Shown: piece by piece, positions 1 to 9,416 of the stretch
How the letters are laid out: each line of letters begins with the position of its first letter
Numbering within the stretch: the first letter of the stretch is position 1
Origin: Herpetosiphon gulosus
GTDB taxonomy: Bacteria > Chloroflexota > Chloroflexia > Chloroflexales > Herpetosiphonaceae
NCBI RefSeq assembly: GCF_039545135.1
Contig: NZ_BAABRU010000012.1
Location: forward strand, 62,001-126,000
DNA length: 64,000 nt
Direction of reading: 5' to 3'
Notes under the pieces: generated by a model
Seen by the model: only the letters and a program-made list of their open reading frames with translations
Databases searched by the model: none
What the model was told of the DNA's origin: nothing
Made by a program: the position numbers and the translations under genes

Positions 1-1
1 T

Positions 2-3000
2 ACAGCTGATGCTTCTGGATCAAACCAAGATGGCCACGGTCACCTCAATGTAGGGATTGTTGGTAGCTACAACAACCTGACTGGCTCGCCACACGTTGAC
101 GGTGCTAGCTCTGGCATTGCTGGAGGCTATCGCGTTGGTCTAGGTATTTCGCCATTCGGGCGCATGGCCAGCACCAAGATTTTCAACAATGGTGGTAGTT
201 TTGATTTGACCAATTGTGGTGGCGGTAGCAACTACATTGGAATCATTGCGATGGCCTATACCCATGGTGCTGCCATCTCATCCAACAGTTGGGGCTCAAA
301 CAGTGGTGGCGCGTATACCGCTTCATCACAAGCCTACGACCAAGGAACTCGTGATGCAAGCAGCACCACTGCTGGCAACCAAGAAATGGCTCACATCGTC
401 GCTGCTGGTAACGCTGGCTCAGGGACGAACACAGTTGGCTCGCCTGGTACTGCCAAGAACGTTATCACCGTAGGCGCAACCGAAAACGTGCGCGACGAAG
501 GCGTGATGGATGGTTGTGATGAGCCAAATGCCGATAACGCTGATGATATCGCTACGTTCTCAAGCCGTGGTCCAACCGATGATGCACGGGTAAAACCCGA
601 CATTATGGCTCCTGGAACGCACGTGATGGGTCCAGCTTCACAACAAGCTGACTTTAGTGGTGCTAGCGTTTGTGCGATTGCTGGGAGTGCCTACTACCCA
701 ACTGGCCAAACACTTTACACTTGGTCGAGCGGTACGAGCCACTCAACCCCAGCGGTTGCAGGGGCTGCTTCATTGCTCTACACCAAATATCGCACCAGCT
801 TTGGTGGCGGTGTTGCTCCAAGCCCAGCGATGTTGAAAGCCTATATGTTGGCTTCAACCCGCTACATGAATGGTAGCGGTACTGGTGGTACCTTGCCATC
901 AAACAACCAAGGTTGGGGCGATATGAACTTGGCTCCGGCCTTGGACAACACCCCACGGATTGTGGTTGACCAAACCCGCACCTTTGGCGCAACTGGTGAA
1001 GAATTTACCCAAATTGGCCAAGTTGCCGATTCAGCCAAACCAATCCGAATTACCTTGGCATGGACTGACGCAGTTGGTAGCACCACTGGTAACAGCTATG
1101 TCAACGACCTTGATCTCGAAGTGACAGTTGGTGGCCAAACCTACAAAGGTAACGTCTTCAACGGGGCACTTTCAACCACTGGTGGCACTGCCGATAACAA
1201 GAACAACATCGAAGGTGTGTACTTGCCAGCAGGCGCAAGTGGCGCGATTCAAGTTAAAGTCATTGCCCGCAACATTGCTGGCGATGCCATCCCAGGCAAT
1301 GCTGATACCACCGACCAAGACTTTGCCTTGTATGTTTACAACGGCTCAGTTGGCCCAACCGGTACCTTGACTGGTCAAGTAACCCAAAGCAATAGCAACC
1401 CAGTTGTTGGCGCAATGGTTCGCACCAGCGGTGGTTCAAGTGCTTTGACCAACGCCAGTGGTAACTACAGCATGATCGTACCAGTTGGTACCTATGCTGT
1501 AACCGCTAGCTTGCAAGGTGCGTTCCAAGTTGTCCCAAGCGTATCAATTACCGAAAATGTCACCACGACCCAAAACTTTGTGTTGAGCTATGGCTCGATC
1601 ACTGGAACGGTGCGTGATGCCTTTAGCCCAAGCAACCCAATTATGGGGGCAAATGTTTCGGTGATTGGCTATAGCACCACAACCAACGCCGCAGGCCAAT
1701 ACACCATTCCGGTGGCTAATGTTGGCTCAACCACGGTAACGGTCAGTGCGCCGAAATATGCCACGCAATCACAATCGGTAACGGTGGTTGATGCTGGCAC
1801 GGCGACCCAAGACTTCACTTTGGCGGCTGGCGCGGTCGCAGGGATTGTGACCAACAGCGCGAACGGCGCACCGGTTGCCGATGCAACGGTCGCCATCAGC
1901 AACCAATATGTTAAGACTAAAGCTGATGGTAGCTTTGCTATTCGCTTGGAGCCAGGTAGCCATACCCTGACGGCTTCGAAGATTGGCTTTGCTGCTGATA
2001 GCGCTAGCTTGACGATTAGCAATGGGGTTACGACAACCCAAGATCTGGAAATTACCCCAGCCTTTGGTTATACCCCAGCCAGCTTGACCCGCACCTTTAC
2101 CTTTGGTGATGCACCATTCACCGATACTGTTGGCTTAGAATTAACCAACAATGGTACTCAGCCATTTACCTACACCATTCGCGAAAATGGCGCAACTGGC
2201 TTTACCCCAGCAGTCAATCGAGCTGGCGGCAACGTCTTGGTGGTTCAACGCAACTCGGCCACTTCGGCCACTGCTGCAACCACAGCCTTGACAGCGCTTG
2301 GTTATACCTTTGAATCAATTGATAACGTTGCATTCGAAGCCCGTAGCTTGGCCAACTTGCAAACCTTTGATGCAGTAATCTTCCTTGGCACAACTAATGC
2401 AACCGCCAACAATGCCAGCGAAGCAAAACTTACCGAATACCTCAACGCAGGCGGTAAGTTGTTTATTGCTGATAACGACCTTGGCTTCTTCACCAACTCA
2501 GGTACGTTCTACCGAACCGTGCTTGACTCAACCTATGGTGGTGATGATCCAGGTCAGGCCAATCGAGCCTTGACCGGCTTCGATTTCATGGCTGGTGTGA
2601 ATGCAGCCTCAGCCGACGCGTACCCTGACTTCTACACCCCAGGTAGTTCATCGACGGTGATCTTCCGCTATGTCAATAATGCAGTTGGCGGTAGCTTCAT
2701 CCAACGCAATAACTACAAAGTTGTCTACCTTGCAACCGACTTCGTAAACTTGGGTACGTCAGCTGCTGGCGATACGATTGAGCGCACTGTGCTTGATCGC
2801 GTGCTGCAAGCAATTGCTGGTAACACCGATAGCATTCCATGGTTGCAGGAAGCCCCTGCGACTGGCGTGATTGCTGGTGGTGCAAGCACCGATGTGGCAA
2901 TTGGCTGGAACCCAACCGTCATTACCCAACCTGGCACCTACACTGGTAGTTTGAGCCTTGGCTACTCAGCAGTGATCAGCCAAACCTTTAACATTCCAGT

Positions 3001-5479
3001 GACGATGATTGTCAACCCAGCCGCTACCCAAGCACGGATTGGCGGTACGGTTGTTTCATCAGGTGTTTGTGATACGATTCCTGCTCCAGCCGCTGGCGCT
3101 AAGATTTTGATCACCTATACCAGCGGGGTAACGGCAACAGTTACTACCAATGCCAATGGTGAATATGCCTTCTTCGTGCCTCAAGGTGGTACCTATACCG
3201 TTGCCGCTAGCGCCGTTGATCATCTTGGTCAATCGCAAAGCGTCACGGTTGCTGATGGTGCTGAAGTTACCCAAAACTTCACCTTGCGCTTGAACAAGCC
3301 TTGTTTGACTGCTGGCCCAGAGTCGTTGAGTGCGTCACTCCAATTGGGTGCTGCCCCTGTAACTCAAACTTTGGTTGTAACCAGCAAGGGTGCTGCTCCG
3401 CTCAATGCAACAATCAGCGAGCAAAGCCGCAGCGCCGTTAGCCAAGCTGGCTATACCATCTCGGAAATTCCATATAGCTGGATCGAAGCCAACGATGGTA
3501 CAAACCTGAACTTGACTGACGATGCTGAAGCCAATATTACCAGCCCATTCACCGTAACCATCTTCAACACCAGCAGCCGCAACTTGCGGGTTGCTAACAA
3601 CGGTGTTGTCTTGGTTGGTGTAACCACTGGTGATGTCGCCGCAACCAACGAATCGTTGCTAACTGGTGCAACCAACAATGTTATCTCACCATTCTGGGAT
3701 GATATTGATGATGAATCAGGGGCAACCTACTGGAAAGTTGTCGGTACTGCGCCAAACCGCTCATTGATCATTCAATGGGAAAATCGCCCACACTATAACG
3801 GCATTGGTAGTGCAACCTTCCAAGTTGTGATCAACGAACAAGGTGGCATGATTTACCAATACAAAGATCTCGATTACGGCGATCCGTTGTACGACAATGG
3901 TTTGAGTGCAACCGTTGGTGTTCGTGGTGCAAGCACAGCTCAAGCTGCTCAATTCAGCTTCAACCAAGCTCGCCTGCGCAGCGAAATGGCCTTGTGTGTT
4001 TCCGCTAGCTGTGATGCTATTTCATGGTTGACTGAAACGCCAAACACGATTACTGGCTTACCTGGTACGCCAGTCACCAATCAAGTGGTCAATGTGGTCT
4101 TCTCGACCAACGGCCTGACCCAAGCTGGGGTCTACACTGGTAACTTGGTCTTGACCCACAATGCACCGCTACCAGGCGTAACTATCCCTGTAACCTTGAC
4201 GGTTACCGCTCCACCGAACTTCGGTTCAATTAGTGGGACAATTCAAGGCTTAGCTGCATGTGATGTCTCACCTGCTCCATTAAGTGGCGCAACTGTGACC
4301 ATCAACACTACGCCAGCAACTGTCTTGACCACCAGCGCTGCTGGATCATACAGCTATAGCTTAGCTGCTGGTAGCTATACGATTACGGTTGCCAAGGCTG
4401 GCTATGTCACCCAAACCTATAATGTGACGGTTCCTGCAGCTGGTGCGGTTACCCAAAACGGTCAACTGCGCTTGAATGCACCATGTTTGGATGTGGATAC
4501 CACGCCAATCAGCGAGACTGTTGGAATCAACACCATCACAACGCAAACCCTGACCTTGGATAACAATGGTGCTGCACCATTGACGTGGACAATTGCTGAA
4601 TTGGCTGCCAGTGGCCGCCCAGCCCCAACCAGTGGCGAAGCAGCTCCAACCCGCAAGCCAGTTCCTGCTAACCTACGTGGCCTCGGCAGCAAGCAAACCG
4701 CTCCTGCTGAAGAAGCAATTCAAGATGGTAGCTTCGAAGCAACTGTTGCTTCAGGTAATACCAACAGCAATCCATTCTGGAGCCAAAGTTCAACCAACTT
4801 CGGTGTTGTATTCTGTACAACCAGCTGTTCAACTGGCACTGCCGACGTTCCACACACTGGAACCTGGTTTGCTTGGTTTGGCGGGCTTGACCCAGCCGAT
4901 AGCCCACCAGATGAGTTGGGTACCTTGTCGCAAACCTTTACTGCAATCGGTAACGCTTCAGGCACTTTGTCGTTCTGGTTGTTCATGAACGAACAAAGTG
5001 GCGTTGATACCGACTACCTCAAGGTTAAGATCGATGGTACAACGGTTTATACCGTAACCAATGCCCAAGTTGGCAGCTTCCCAACCTATACCTTGGTAAA
5101 TGTGCCAATTACCGGCGATGTCTTGGCTGATACCAGCAGCCACACCTTGTTGATCGAGTCGTTCGTTGATGCAAGCGGTAATACCAACTTCTTCCTTGAC
5201 GATATTTCATTGGATTTGACTGGTGTCTCATGTTCACCAAATGTTGCTTCATGGGTTCGCGCAGTGCCAAATAGTGGCACGATTGCAGCCGATGGCTCAG
5301 CCAATGTGGCACTTGAATTCAACACCAATGGCTTGGCCGCTGGTCTCCACACAGTCAACCTGTGTATCCAGACCAACGATACGACCCAACCAAATGTTCA
5401 AATTCCAGTTACCATCAACGTGACTGAGAATGTTGATCCAACCCGTAAGATCTACTTACCAATGGTCAGCAAGAACTAA
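2..5479 (+). CDS. Secreted KP-43-like subtilisin-family serine protease, multidomain (5' end outside window)
   Basis: The frame is open from base 2, so the gene begins upstream; 1825 residues are visible. The catalytic Asp lies outside the window. The His motif is probably GHGH (about residue 12), the oxyanion Asn is in AAGNAG (about 137) and the nucleophile Ser is in SGTSHSTP (about 246). A beta-sandwich with LAWTD and YVNDLDLEV follows, as in KP-43-type subtilases. Then come carboxypeptidase-regulatory-like beta modules (GxVTxxxxxPVxGAxV pattern) at about 450-680, 1020-1090 and 1410-1480, and a ThuA/GATase-like alpha/beta insert at about 740-910 (VLVVQRNSA, GGKLFIADND). The protein ends in RKIYLPMVSKN, a tail I associate with secreted Chloroflexota proteins. 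The role is extracellular protein degradation; the domain calls are by eye. A hairpin follows the stop. Confidence 0.88.
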   Translation, partial: TADASGSNQDGHGHLNVGIVGSYNNLTGSPHVDGASSGIAGGYRVGLGISPFGRMASTKIFNNGGSFDLTNCGGGSNYIGIIAMAYTHGAAISSNSWGSNSGGAYTASSQAYDQGTRDASSTTAGNQEMAHIVAAGNAGSGTNTVGSPGTAKNVITVGATENVRDEGVMDGCDEPNADNADDIATFSSRGPTDDARVKPDIMAPGTHVMGPASQQADFSGASVCAIAGSAYYPTGQTLYTWSSGTSHSTPAVAGAASLLYTKYRTSFGGGVAPSPAMLKAYMLASTRYMNGSGTGGTLPSNNQGWGDMNLAPALDNTPRIVVDQTRTFGATGEEFTQIGQVADSAKPIRITLAWTDAVGSTTGNSYVNDLDLEVTVGGQTYKGNVFNGALSTTGGTADNKNNIEGVYLPAGASGAIQVKVIARNIAGDAIPGNADTTDQDFALYVYNGSVGPTGTLTGQVTQSNSNPVVGAMVRTSGGSSALTNASGNYSMIVPVGTYAVTASLQGAFQVVPSVSITENVTTTQNFVLSYGSITGTVRDAFSPSNPIMGANVSVIGYSTTTNAAGQYTIPVANVGSTTVTVSAPKYATQSQSVTVVDAGTATQDFTLAAGAVAGIVTNSANGAPVADATVAISNQYVKTKADGSFAIRLEPGSHTLTASKIGFAADSASLTISNGVTTTQDLEITPAFGYTPASLTRTFTFGDAPFTDTVGLELTNNGTQPFTYTIRENGATGFTPAVNRAGGNVLVVQRNSATSATAATTALTALGYTFESIDNVAFEARSLANLQTFDAVIFLGTTNATANNASEAKLTEYLNAGGKLFIADNDLGFFTNSGTFYRTVLDSTYGGDDPGQANRALTGFDFMAGVNAASADAYPDFYTPGSSSTVIFRYVNNAVGGSFIQRNNYKVVYLATDFVNLGTSAAGDTIERTVLDRVLQAIAGNTDSIPWLQEAPATGVIAGGASTDVAIGWNPTVITQPGTYTGSLSLGYSAVISQTFNIPVTMIVNPAATQARIGGTVVSSGVCDTIPAPAAGAKILITYTSGVTATVTTNANGEYAFFVPQGGTYTVAASAVDHLGQSQSVTVADGAEVTQNFTLRLNKPCLTAGPESLSASLQLGAAPVTQTLVVTSKGAAPLNATISEQSRSAVSQAGYTISEIPYSWIEANDGTNLNLTDDAEANITSPFTVTIFNTSSRNLRVANNGVVLVGVTTGDVAATNESLLTGATNNVISPFWDDIDDESGATYWKVVGTAPNRSLIIQWENRPHYNGIGSATFQVVINEQGGMIYQYKDLDYGDPLYDNGLSATVGVRGASTAQAAQFSFNQARLRSEMALCVSASCDAISWLTETPNTITGLPGTPVTNQVVNVVFSTNGLTQAGVYTGNLVLTHNAPLPGVTIPVTLTVTAPPNFGSISGTIQGLAACDVSPAPLSGATVTINTTPATVLTTSAAGSYSYSLAAGSYTITVAKAGYVTQTYNVTVPAAGAVTQNGQLRLNAPCLDVDTTPISETVGINTITTQTLTLDNNGAAPLTWTIAELAASGRPAPTSGEAAPTRKPVPANLRGLGSKQTAPAEEAIQDGSFEATVASGNTNSNPFWSQSSTNFGVVFCTTSCSTGTADVPHTGTWFAWFGGLDPADSPPDELGTLSQTFTAIGNASGTLSFWLFMNEQSGVDTDYLKVKIDGTTVYTVTNAQVGSFPTYTLVNVPITGDVLADTSSHTLLIESFVDASGNTNFFLDDISLDLTGVSCSPNVASWVRAVPNSGTIAADGSANVALEFNTNGLAAGLHTVNLCIQTNDTTQPNVQIPVTINVTENVDPTRKIYLPMVSKN

Positions 5480-5487
5480 AACAAGCT

Positions 5488-5517
5488 GGCAGTTACTGAG
5501 ATTTTTCAGTAACTGCC
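5488..5517 (+). terminator. Rho-independent-type terminator of the protease gene
   Basis: Eleven-base perfect stem GGCAGTTACTG / CAGTAACTGCC, nine bases after the protease stop. The loop contains TTTTT. No long T-run follows, so it may act together with the second hairpin downstream. Confidence 0.6.
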
Positions 5518-5534
5518 ACTTGATCGGTTAAAGC

Positions 5535-5569
5535 AAAAGCCGCCTTGGAAATGCTCCAAGGCGGCTTTT
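5535..5569. terminator. Bidirectional terminator between convergent protease and RNase J genes
   Basis: Fifteen-base perfect stem AAAAGCCGCCTTGGA / TCCAAGGCGGCTTTT with a five-base loop. It has A-runs on the left and T-runs on the right, so it would terminate transcription from either side. The RNase J stop is 12 bases to the right. Confidence 0.85.
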
Positions 5570-5581
5570 GCGTGTGGTATG

Positions 5582-7291
5582 TTAAACTTCCATCACCACT
5601 GGAATAACCATTGGGCGGCGGCGAGTGCGCTCGTACAGGAAACGCCCAACCACTTCTTTGATTTTGCGAGCAGCTGGCGAAGAAACTGCTGGCGAATTGC
5701 CCTCGGCGGTTTCTTCCCCATCGCTAAATGCCCGAGCTGGCACGACATAGCTTTCGCTGAACGAGGCTCGTACTGCTTCTTTGGCTCCCTCGATCAAATC
5801 GGTTGAATCGCGGGTCGAAACAAAGCCACGGCTCACGATATCAGGCCCAGCGACCAAGTTGCCAGTTTGTAGATCGACTGAAACGACGACCATTAAGATG
5901 CCATCTTTGGAAAGCATTTGGCGGTCGCGAACCACTGCCCCACCAATATCGCCGACCGAAACGCCATCGACGAAGACATGACCAACCGGGGCGCGGCTAA
6001 CCAGTTTGCCATAATTTTGGCTGAATTCCATAATCGAGCCGCCCTCGGCAATCAGCACATTATCGCCATTAAAGCCCATACCTTCGGCCAATTGCTTATA
6101 CCGAGCTAGGTGGCGATAATCGCCGTGGAAAGGGATAACATACTGCGGTTGTACCAAGTTAAGCAGCATTTTTAGCTCTTCTTGGGCCGCGTGACCAGAA
6201 ACGTGCACAGGCAAATCTGAACCATAGATCACATTTGCCCCAAGTTTGTACAAATTATCGATCACTTTATAGACCGATACTTCGTTGCCGGGAATTGGTG
6301 AGGCCGAGATTACCACGGTATCGCCGCGCTGAATTGAAATTTGGCGATGGTCGCGGTTGGCCATGCGTGAGAGCGCGGCCATTGGTTCGCCTTGACTGCC
6401 CGTGCACACAATCGCAATTTGATCATCGGGCAAGTTTTTCATATCGCCTGCCCGAATCAACGTGCCATCGGGAACTTCAAGGTAGCCTAATTCGCGGGCA
6501 ATTGAGGTGTTGTTTTCCATCGAGCGACCGACTGGCACAACCTTGCGGCCATAATCAATCGCTGCGTTAATTGCCATTTGCACCCGTGAGATATTTGAGG
6601 CAAAGGTTGCCATAATTACCCGCCCCGGGGCTGTGGCAAAAATTTGATCAAAGGCATCGCCAACCACCCGCTCCGATGGGGTATAGCCTTTCGATTCAAC
6701 CCGCACGCAGTCGGTGACCAACACAATTGGGTTGCGGCGGCCAAAATCAACCAAACGATCAATTTCGGTTGGCCAATTATCAACAGGAGTATGGTCAAGC
6801 TTCCAGTCAGTGATATACAAAGCCAATCCAGCAGGCGAGGTCAAGCCAAAGCCCACCGAGTCGGGGATGGAGTGGGCAATGTGAAATGGCTCAATCGTGA
6901 AGCAACCAAGCTGCAATTTATCGCCTGGGGCAATTACTTTGGTTGCAACTTTATCAGTTAACCGATGTTCTTTGAGCTTGTTCGAGAGCAAACCGAGGGT
7001 TAAGGTTGTGCCGTAGACCGTTGGAAAGCCCAAATCGCCAATCAACCAAGGCACGGCTCCAATGTGGTCCTCGTGGCCATGGGTCAGCAAGATACCGCGA
7101 ATATTTGCAACTTTATCGCGCAAATAGGTGATATCAGGCAACACCAAATCAACGCCTAGCATCTCGCTTTCGGGAAACATCACACCCATATCGCAGATGA
7201 CAATATCTTCTTCATACTCAAAAACCCACATGTTGCGGCCAACTTCCGATGCGCCCCCAAGTGGGATAACCCGTAATTTGTTTTTAGTCAT
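5582..7291 (-). CDS. rnj: Ribonuclease J (metallo-beta-lactamase/beta-CASP RNase)
   Basis: 569 residues starting MTKNKLRVIPLGG, close to the roughly 555 residues of Bacillus RNase J1. The metallo-beta-lactamase zinc motif HGHEDH is at residues 71-76. The beta-CASP region contains GSQGEPMAAL, and the PGNE segment follows. The C-terminal domain ends in the basic RRRPMVIPVVMEV. The enzyme has 5'-3' exonuclease and endonuclease activity in mRNA decay and RNA maturation in the cytoplasm. An in-frame GTG five codons upstream (7306) is possible, but neither start has a good adjacent SD; a 16-codon upstream ORF overlaps the ATG and may couple translation. Convergent with the protease gene, with a shared bidirectional terminator. 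Confidence 0.95.
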   Translation of the reverse strand: MTKNKLRVIPLGGASEVGRNMWVFEYEEDIVICDMGVMFPESEMLGVDLVLPDITYLRDKVANIRGILLTHGHEDHIGAVPWLIGDLGFPTVYGTTLTLGLLSNKLKEHRLTDKVATKVIAPGDKLQLGCFTIEPFHIAHSIPDSVGFGLTSPAGLALYITDWKLDHTPVDNWPTEIDRLVDFGRRNPIVLVTDCVRVESKGYTPSERVVGDAFDQIFATAPGRVIMATFASNISRVQMAINAAIDYGRKVVPVGRSMENNTSIARELGYLEVPDGTLIRAGDMKNLPDDQIAIVCTGSQGEPMAALSRMANRDHRQISIQRGDTVVISASPIPGNEVSVYKVIDNLYKLGANVIYGSDLPVHVSGHAAQEELKMLLNLVQPQYVIPFHGDYRHLARYKQLAEGMGFNGDNVLIAEGGSIMEFSQNYGKLVSRAPVGHVFVDGVSVGDIGGAVVRDRQMLSKDGILMVVVSVDLQTGNLVAGPDIVSRGFVSTRDSTDLIEGAKEAVRASFSESYVVPARAFSDGEETAEGNSPAVSSPAARKIKEVVGRFLYERTRRRPMVIPVVMEV

Positions 7292-7334
7292 ACGAATACA
7301 AACCACAGTGCAAGTAGGCCTGCACTGTCGTCAT
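7284..7334 (-). CDS. Possible 16-codon leader peptide overlapping the RNase J start
   Basis: The ATG at 7334 is preceded by AAAGGAG with only two bases of spacing. It encodes MTTVQAYLHCGLYSYD and stops with a TAA that overlaps the RNase J ATG in another frame. An eight-base inverted repeat sits inside it. The better SD belongs to this ORF and not to rnj, so translational coupling or translation-dependent control of rnj is plausible. The short SD spacing is a weakness. Confidence 0.3.
   Translation of the reverse strand: MTTVQAYLHCGLYSYD
7305..7328 (-). other. Inverted repeat in the RNase J 5' leader
   Basis: Perfect eight-base arms ACAGTGCA / TGCACTGT with an eight-base loop, 14 bases upstream of the rnj ATG and within the small upstream ORF. 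It could hide or expose the start region or be a processing site; only the symmetry is seen. Confidence 0.4.
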
Positions 7335-7441
7335 GGCTCCTTTCTGAATAATCCCAACCCGATGTGGCTGAGAGAGTTGTTAAATAGAATTTTCTTGTAC
7401 CACTCCACATAACGATGAGTAGCAGTTCTTCAGATCAAGCC

Positions 7442-7459
7442 TTTGCCCAATTGGGCAAA
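7442..7459 (-). terminator. Palindrome downstream of the small membrane-protein gene
   Basis: Perfect 18-base palindrome TTTGCCCAATTGGGCAAA, nine bases after the stop of the gene at 7468-7977, extended by imperfect AGGC/GCCT pairing. It may terminate that transcript, although the T-run on the minus strand is poor. A protein-binding site is the alternative. Confidence 0.35.
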
Positions 7460-7467
7460 AGCCTATG

Positions 7468-7977
7468 CTAGCCACAATGCTGTTTAATTTGGCTCAGCAA
7501 GCTTACGAGTTGCCCCGATGTGGCATATAACGGCACTTTGTTGTAATAATGGCGATAAAGCCAACGCCGATACCAACGAGTTTGGCTAAATTCTGGTGCG
7601 ATCAGTACATCAATCCGCTGAACGTAATCGTCATAGCTATAATTTGGCCGCAATTGAGCCAACGCTTGCCATGGATAGTATTGCAGCAAACCTAGCGTTC
7701 GAATCGTCAACCCATCAGCCTCAACATGATAGCTGGTGTTCCACTCCAAGATTAATTGCCAAAGCATGCGTGGCAAGGTTAAGCTCAAACTCAGCAAGAA
7801 AAACGCCGTAACTTTTTGGCCATCAGTCCAGGTCGGGGCTTGTTGCCGCCATGAGCTAGGTAATGCCGTTAGTTCTAAACCCAAAAGCTGCAATAAAAGC
7901 CACCATGTTGCGAGTAATAAGCCGATGTTCAGCAAGCTCAGCACAATTAATGATCGACGTTGCCGAAAAAAGCTCAT
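7468..7977 (-). CDS. Small membrane protein of unknown function, PH-like tail
   Basis: 169 residues. Two hydrophobic segments at about 10-36 and 56-75 form a membrane hairpin, followed by a soluble stretch of about 90 residues containing YHVEADGLTIRTLGLLQYYPW. That pattern resembles bacterial PH-like (YdbT/DUF304-type) domains that follow two membrane helices. No catalytic motif is visible. It lies alone between RNase J and the uracil-DNA glycosylase, on the same strand as both, with gaps that could hold its own promoter. The function is unknown and the PH assignment is tentative. Confidence 0.65.
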   Translation of the reverse strand: MSFFRQRRSLIVLSLLNIGLLLATWWLLLQLLGLELTALPSSWRQQAPTWTDGQKVTAFFLLSLSLTLPRMLWQLILEWNTSYHVEADGLTIRTLGLLQYYPWQALAQLRPNYSYDDYVQRIDVLIAPEFSQTRWYRRWLYRHYYNKVPLYATSGQLVSLLSQIKQHCG

Positions 7978-8037
7978 TCAGCATCCTTACTAGGTCTAGC
8001 AATCAATTGGATGTTCTGGGGTTTCGGCGATGAGACC

Positions 8038-8700
8038 TTAAAACATTGACATTTGTTGTGGTGGCGTTGTTGGCTCGTCGGTTTCGGGCAGATTTGGCTC
8101 AGTTGTTTGGTTCGTTTCTTCTTGCAAACGCTGTTTGAGCCGCGCAATTAGCCGTGGTATCAACTTGATATCGGCGATTGCCTCGGGCATGGCATTCATG
8201 TTACGCAGCACATAGGCTGGGTGAAATAAGGGCAAAAAAACTGTTTGGCCTTGGCGTTTAACCCCGCGAATGCCATGAATTTTGGTAATTTTGCCACCAG
8301 GGAAAAATTTATTCATCGAATGTCGCCCAAGCGTCGCAATCAACTTGGGAGCCAAAGCCGCAATCTGGCGATCTAAAAAATGGGCACAAGCCGCGATTTC
8401 GCTTGGCTCAGGGTCGCGGTTGCCAGGTGGCCGACATTTCACCACATTAGCGATAAAGACTTGTTCACGGGTTAGGCCAATTTCGGCCAACCATTGTTCC
8501 AACAAATCGCCCGAAGGCCCGACGAAAGGCCGACCAAGCGCATCTTCACGTTGGCCTGGCCCTTCCCCAATTAATAAAATCTCGGCATTGGCTGGGCCTT
8601 CGCCTGGCACTGCGTTGGTTCGGGTGCGACAGAGTGGGCAGGCAGTGCATTGGGCGACTTCTTCAGCAATGGCCGCAAGTGTTGCTGCAGCATGCGTCAT
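8038..8700 (-). CDS. Family 4 uracil-DNA glycosylase (4Fe-4S)
   Basis: 220 residues. Motif 1 is GEGPGQRED (45-53) and motif 2 is HPAYVLR with His160. The cluster ligands are Cys18, Cys21 (CTAC), Cys89 (KCRPPGNRDP) and Cys105, the spacing expected for family 4 enzymes. The enzyme removes uracil from DNA and starts base-excision repair. The last about 30 residues are a disordered Pro/Thr/Glu-rich tail ending QQMSMF, similar to the bacterial sliding-clamp motif QLxLF. It lies 92 bases downstream of plsY on the same strand, so it probably has its own promoter. Confidence 0.93.
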   Translation of the reverse strand: MTHAAATLAAIAEEVAQCTACPLCRTRTNAVPGEGPANAEILLIGEGPGQREDALGRPFVGPSGDLLEQWLAEIGLTREQVFIANVVKCRPPGNRDPEPSEIAACAHFLDRQIAALAPKLIATLGRHSMNKFFPGGKITKIHGIRGVKRQGQTVFLPLFHPAYVLRNMNAMPEAIADIKLIPRLIARLKQRLQEETNQTTEPNLPETDEPTTPPQQMSMF

Positions 8701-8792
8701 AAGCGCAAATTAAACTCAGAGTTCAACAACCTAAGAAATCATGTGTTGATATTGTACACGAATTTAGGCTTGTCTGATTCTCGATAGGTTGG

Positions 8793-9407
8793 CTATTCGA
8801 CGCTGACCCGCTGACCAAACTTGCTTTCGGTGCCATTGCGCAGCCGGGTAATATTATCACGATGCGAAACCACCACCGCTAAGGCGATCAAACCACAATA
8901 TGTTACAATCGCAATATGGCTTTGATCGAGCATAAAAAACACGCCAGCAGTAATCGCGGCGGCAATGCTGGCCAAAATTGAGGCCAACGAAACGTAACGG
9001 GTCAATAGTACAACCGCCCACCAAACCAAGGCCGCTGCCAAAAAGCCCCATGGGAAGATGCCTAAAACGCCACCCAAGCCAGTTGCGACCCCACGGCCAC
9101 CATGAAAGCCAGCAAATATTGGGTAAATATGGCCAACCACGGCAATTGTGGCGGCTAGCACCATGGCCCAAGCATTATCGGGCATGAGCCAACGGGCGGC
9201 CCAAATTGCGGCAATGCCTTTGAGCGCATCGAGCACAAAAACCAAGCCGCCATAACGTGGCCCCATGGTGCGCAGCACATTGGTTGCCCCCGTGCGCTTC
9301 GAGCCATACGAACGCACATCGATCCCACCAACCATGCGCCCAATCAACAACCCAAAAGGAATCGACCCAAGCAAATAACTGATCACTGCAATCAGCAAAT
9401 AGTACAC
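8793..9407 (-). CDS. plsY: Acyl-phosphate:glycerol-3-phosphate acyltransferase PlsY
   Basis: 204 residues with several membrane segments. Conserved family motifs are GSIPFGLLIGR, GATNVLRT and FHGGRGVATGLG. It transfers an acyl group from acyl phosphate to glycerol 3-phosphate, the first step of phospholipid synthesis, in the cytoplasmic membrane. The start is GTG at 9407 with GGAGG four bases upstream; the SD directly abuts the pgsA stop, indicating translation in one operon with pgsA. The second motif reads GSKRTGATN instead of the more common GSGNxGATN. Confidence 0.95.
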   Translation of the reverse strand: MYYLLIAVISYLLGSIPFGLLIGRMVGGIDVRSYGSKRTGATNVLRTMGPRYGGLVFVLDALKGIAAIWAARWLMPDNAWAMVLAATIAVVGHIYPIFAGFHGGRGVATGLGGVLGIFPWGFLAAALVWWAVVLLTRYVSLASILASIAAAITAGVFFMLDQSHIAIVTYCGLIALAVVVSHRDNITRLRNGTESKFGQRVSVE

Positions 9408-9416
9408 AGAGCCTCC

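Noticed and set aside
663-992. 109-codon minus-strand ORF inside the protease gene
   Set aside because: Antisense shadow of a conserved catalytic domain; no SD.
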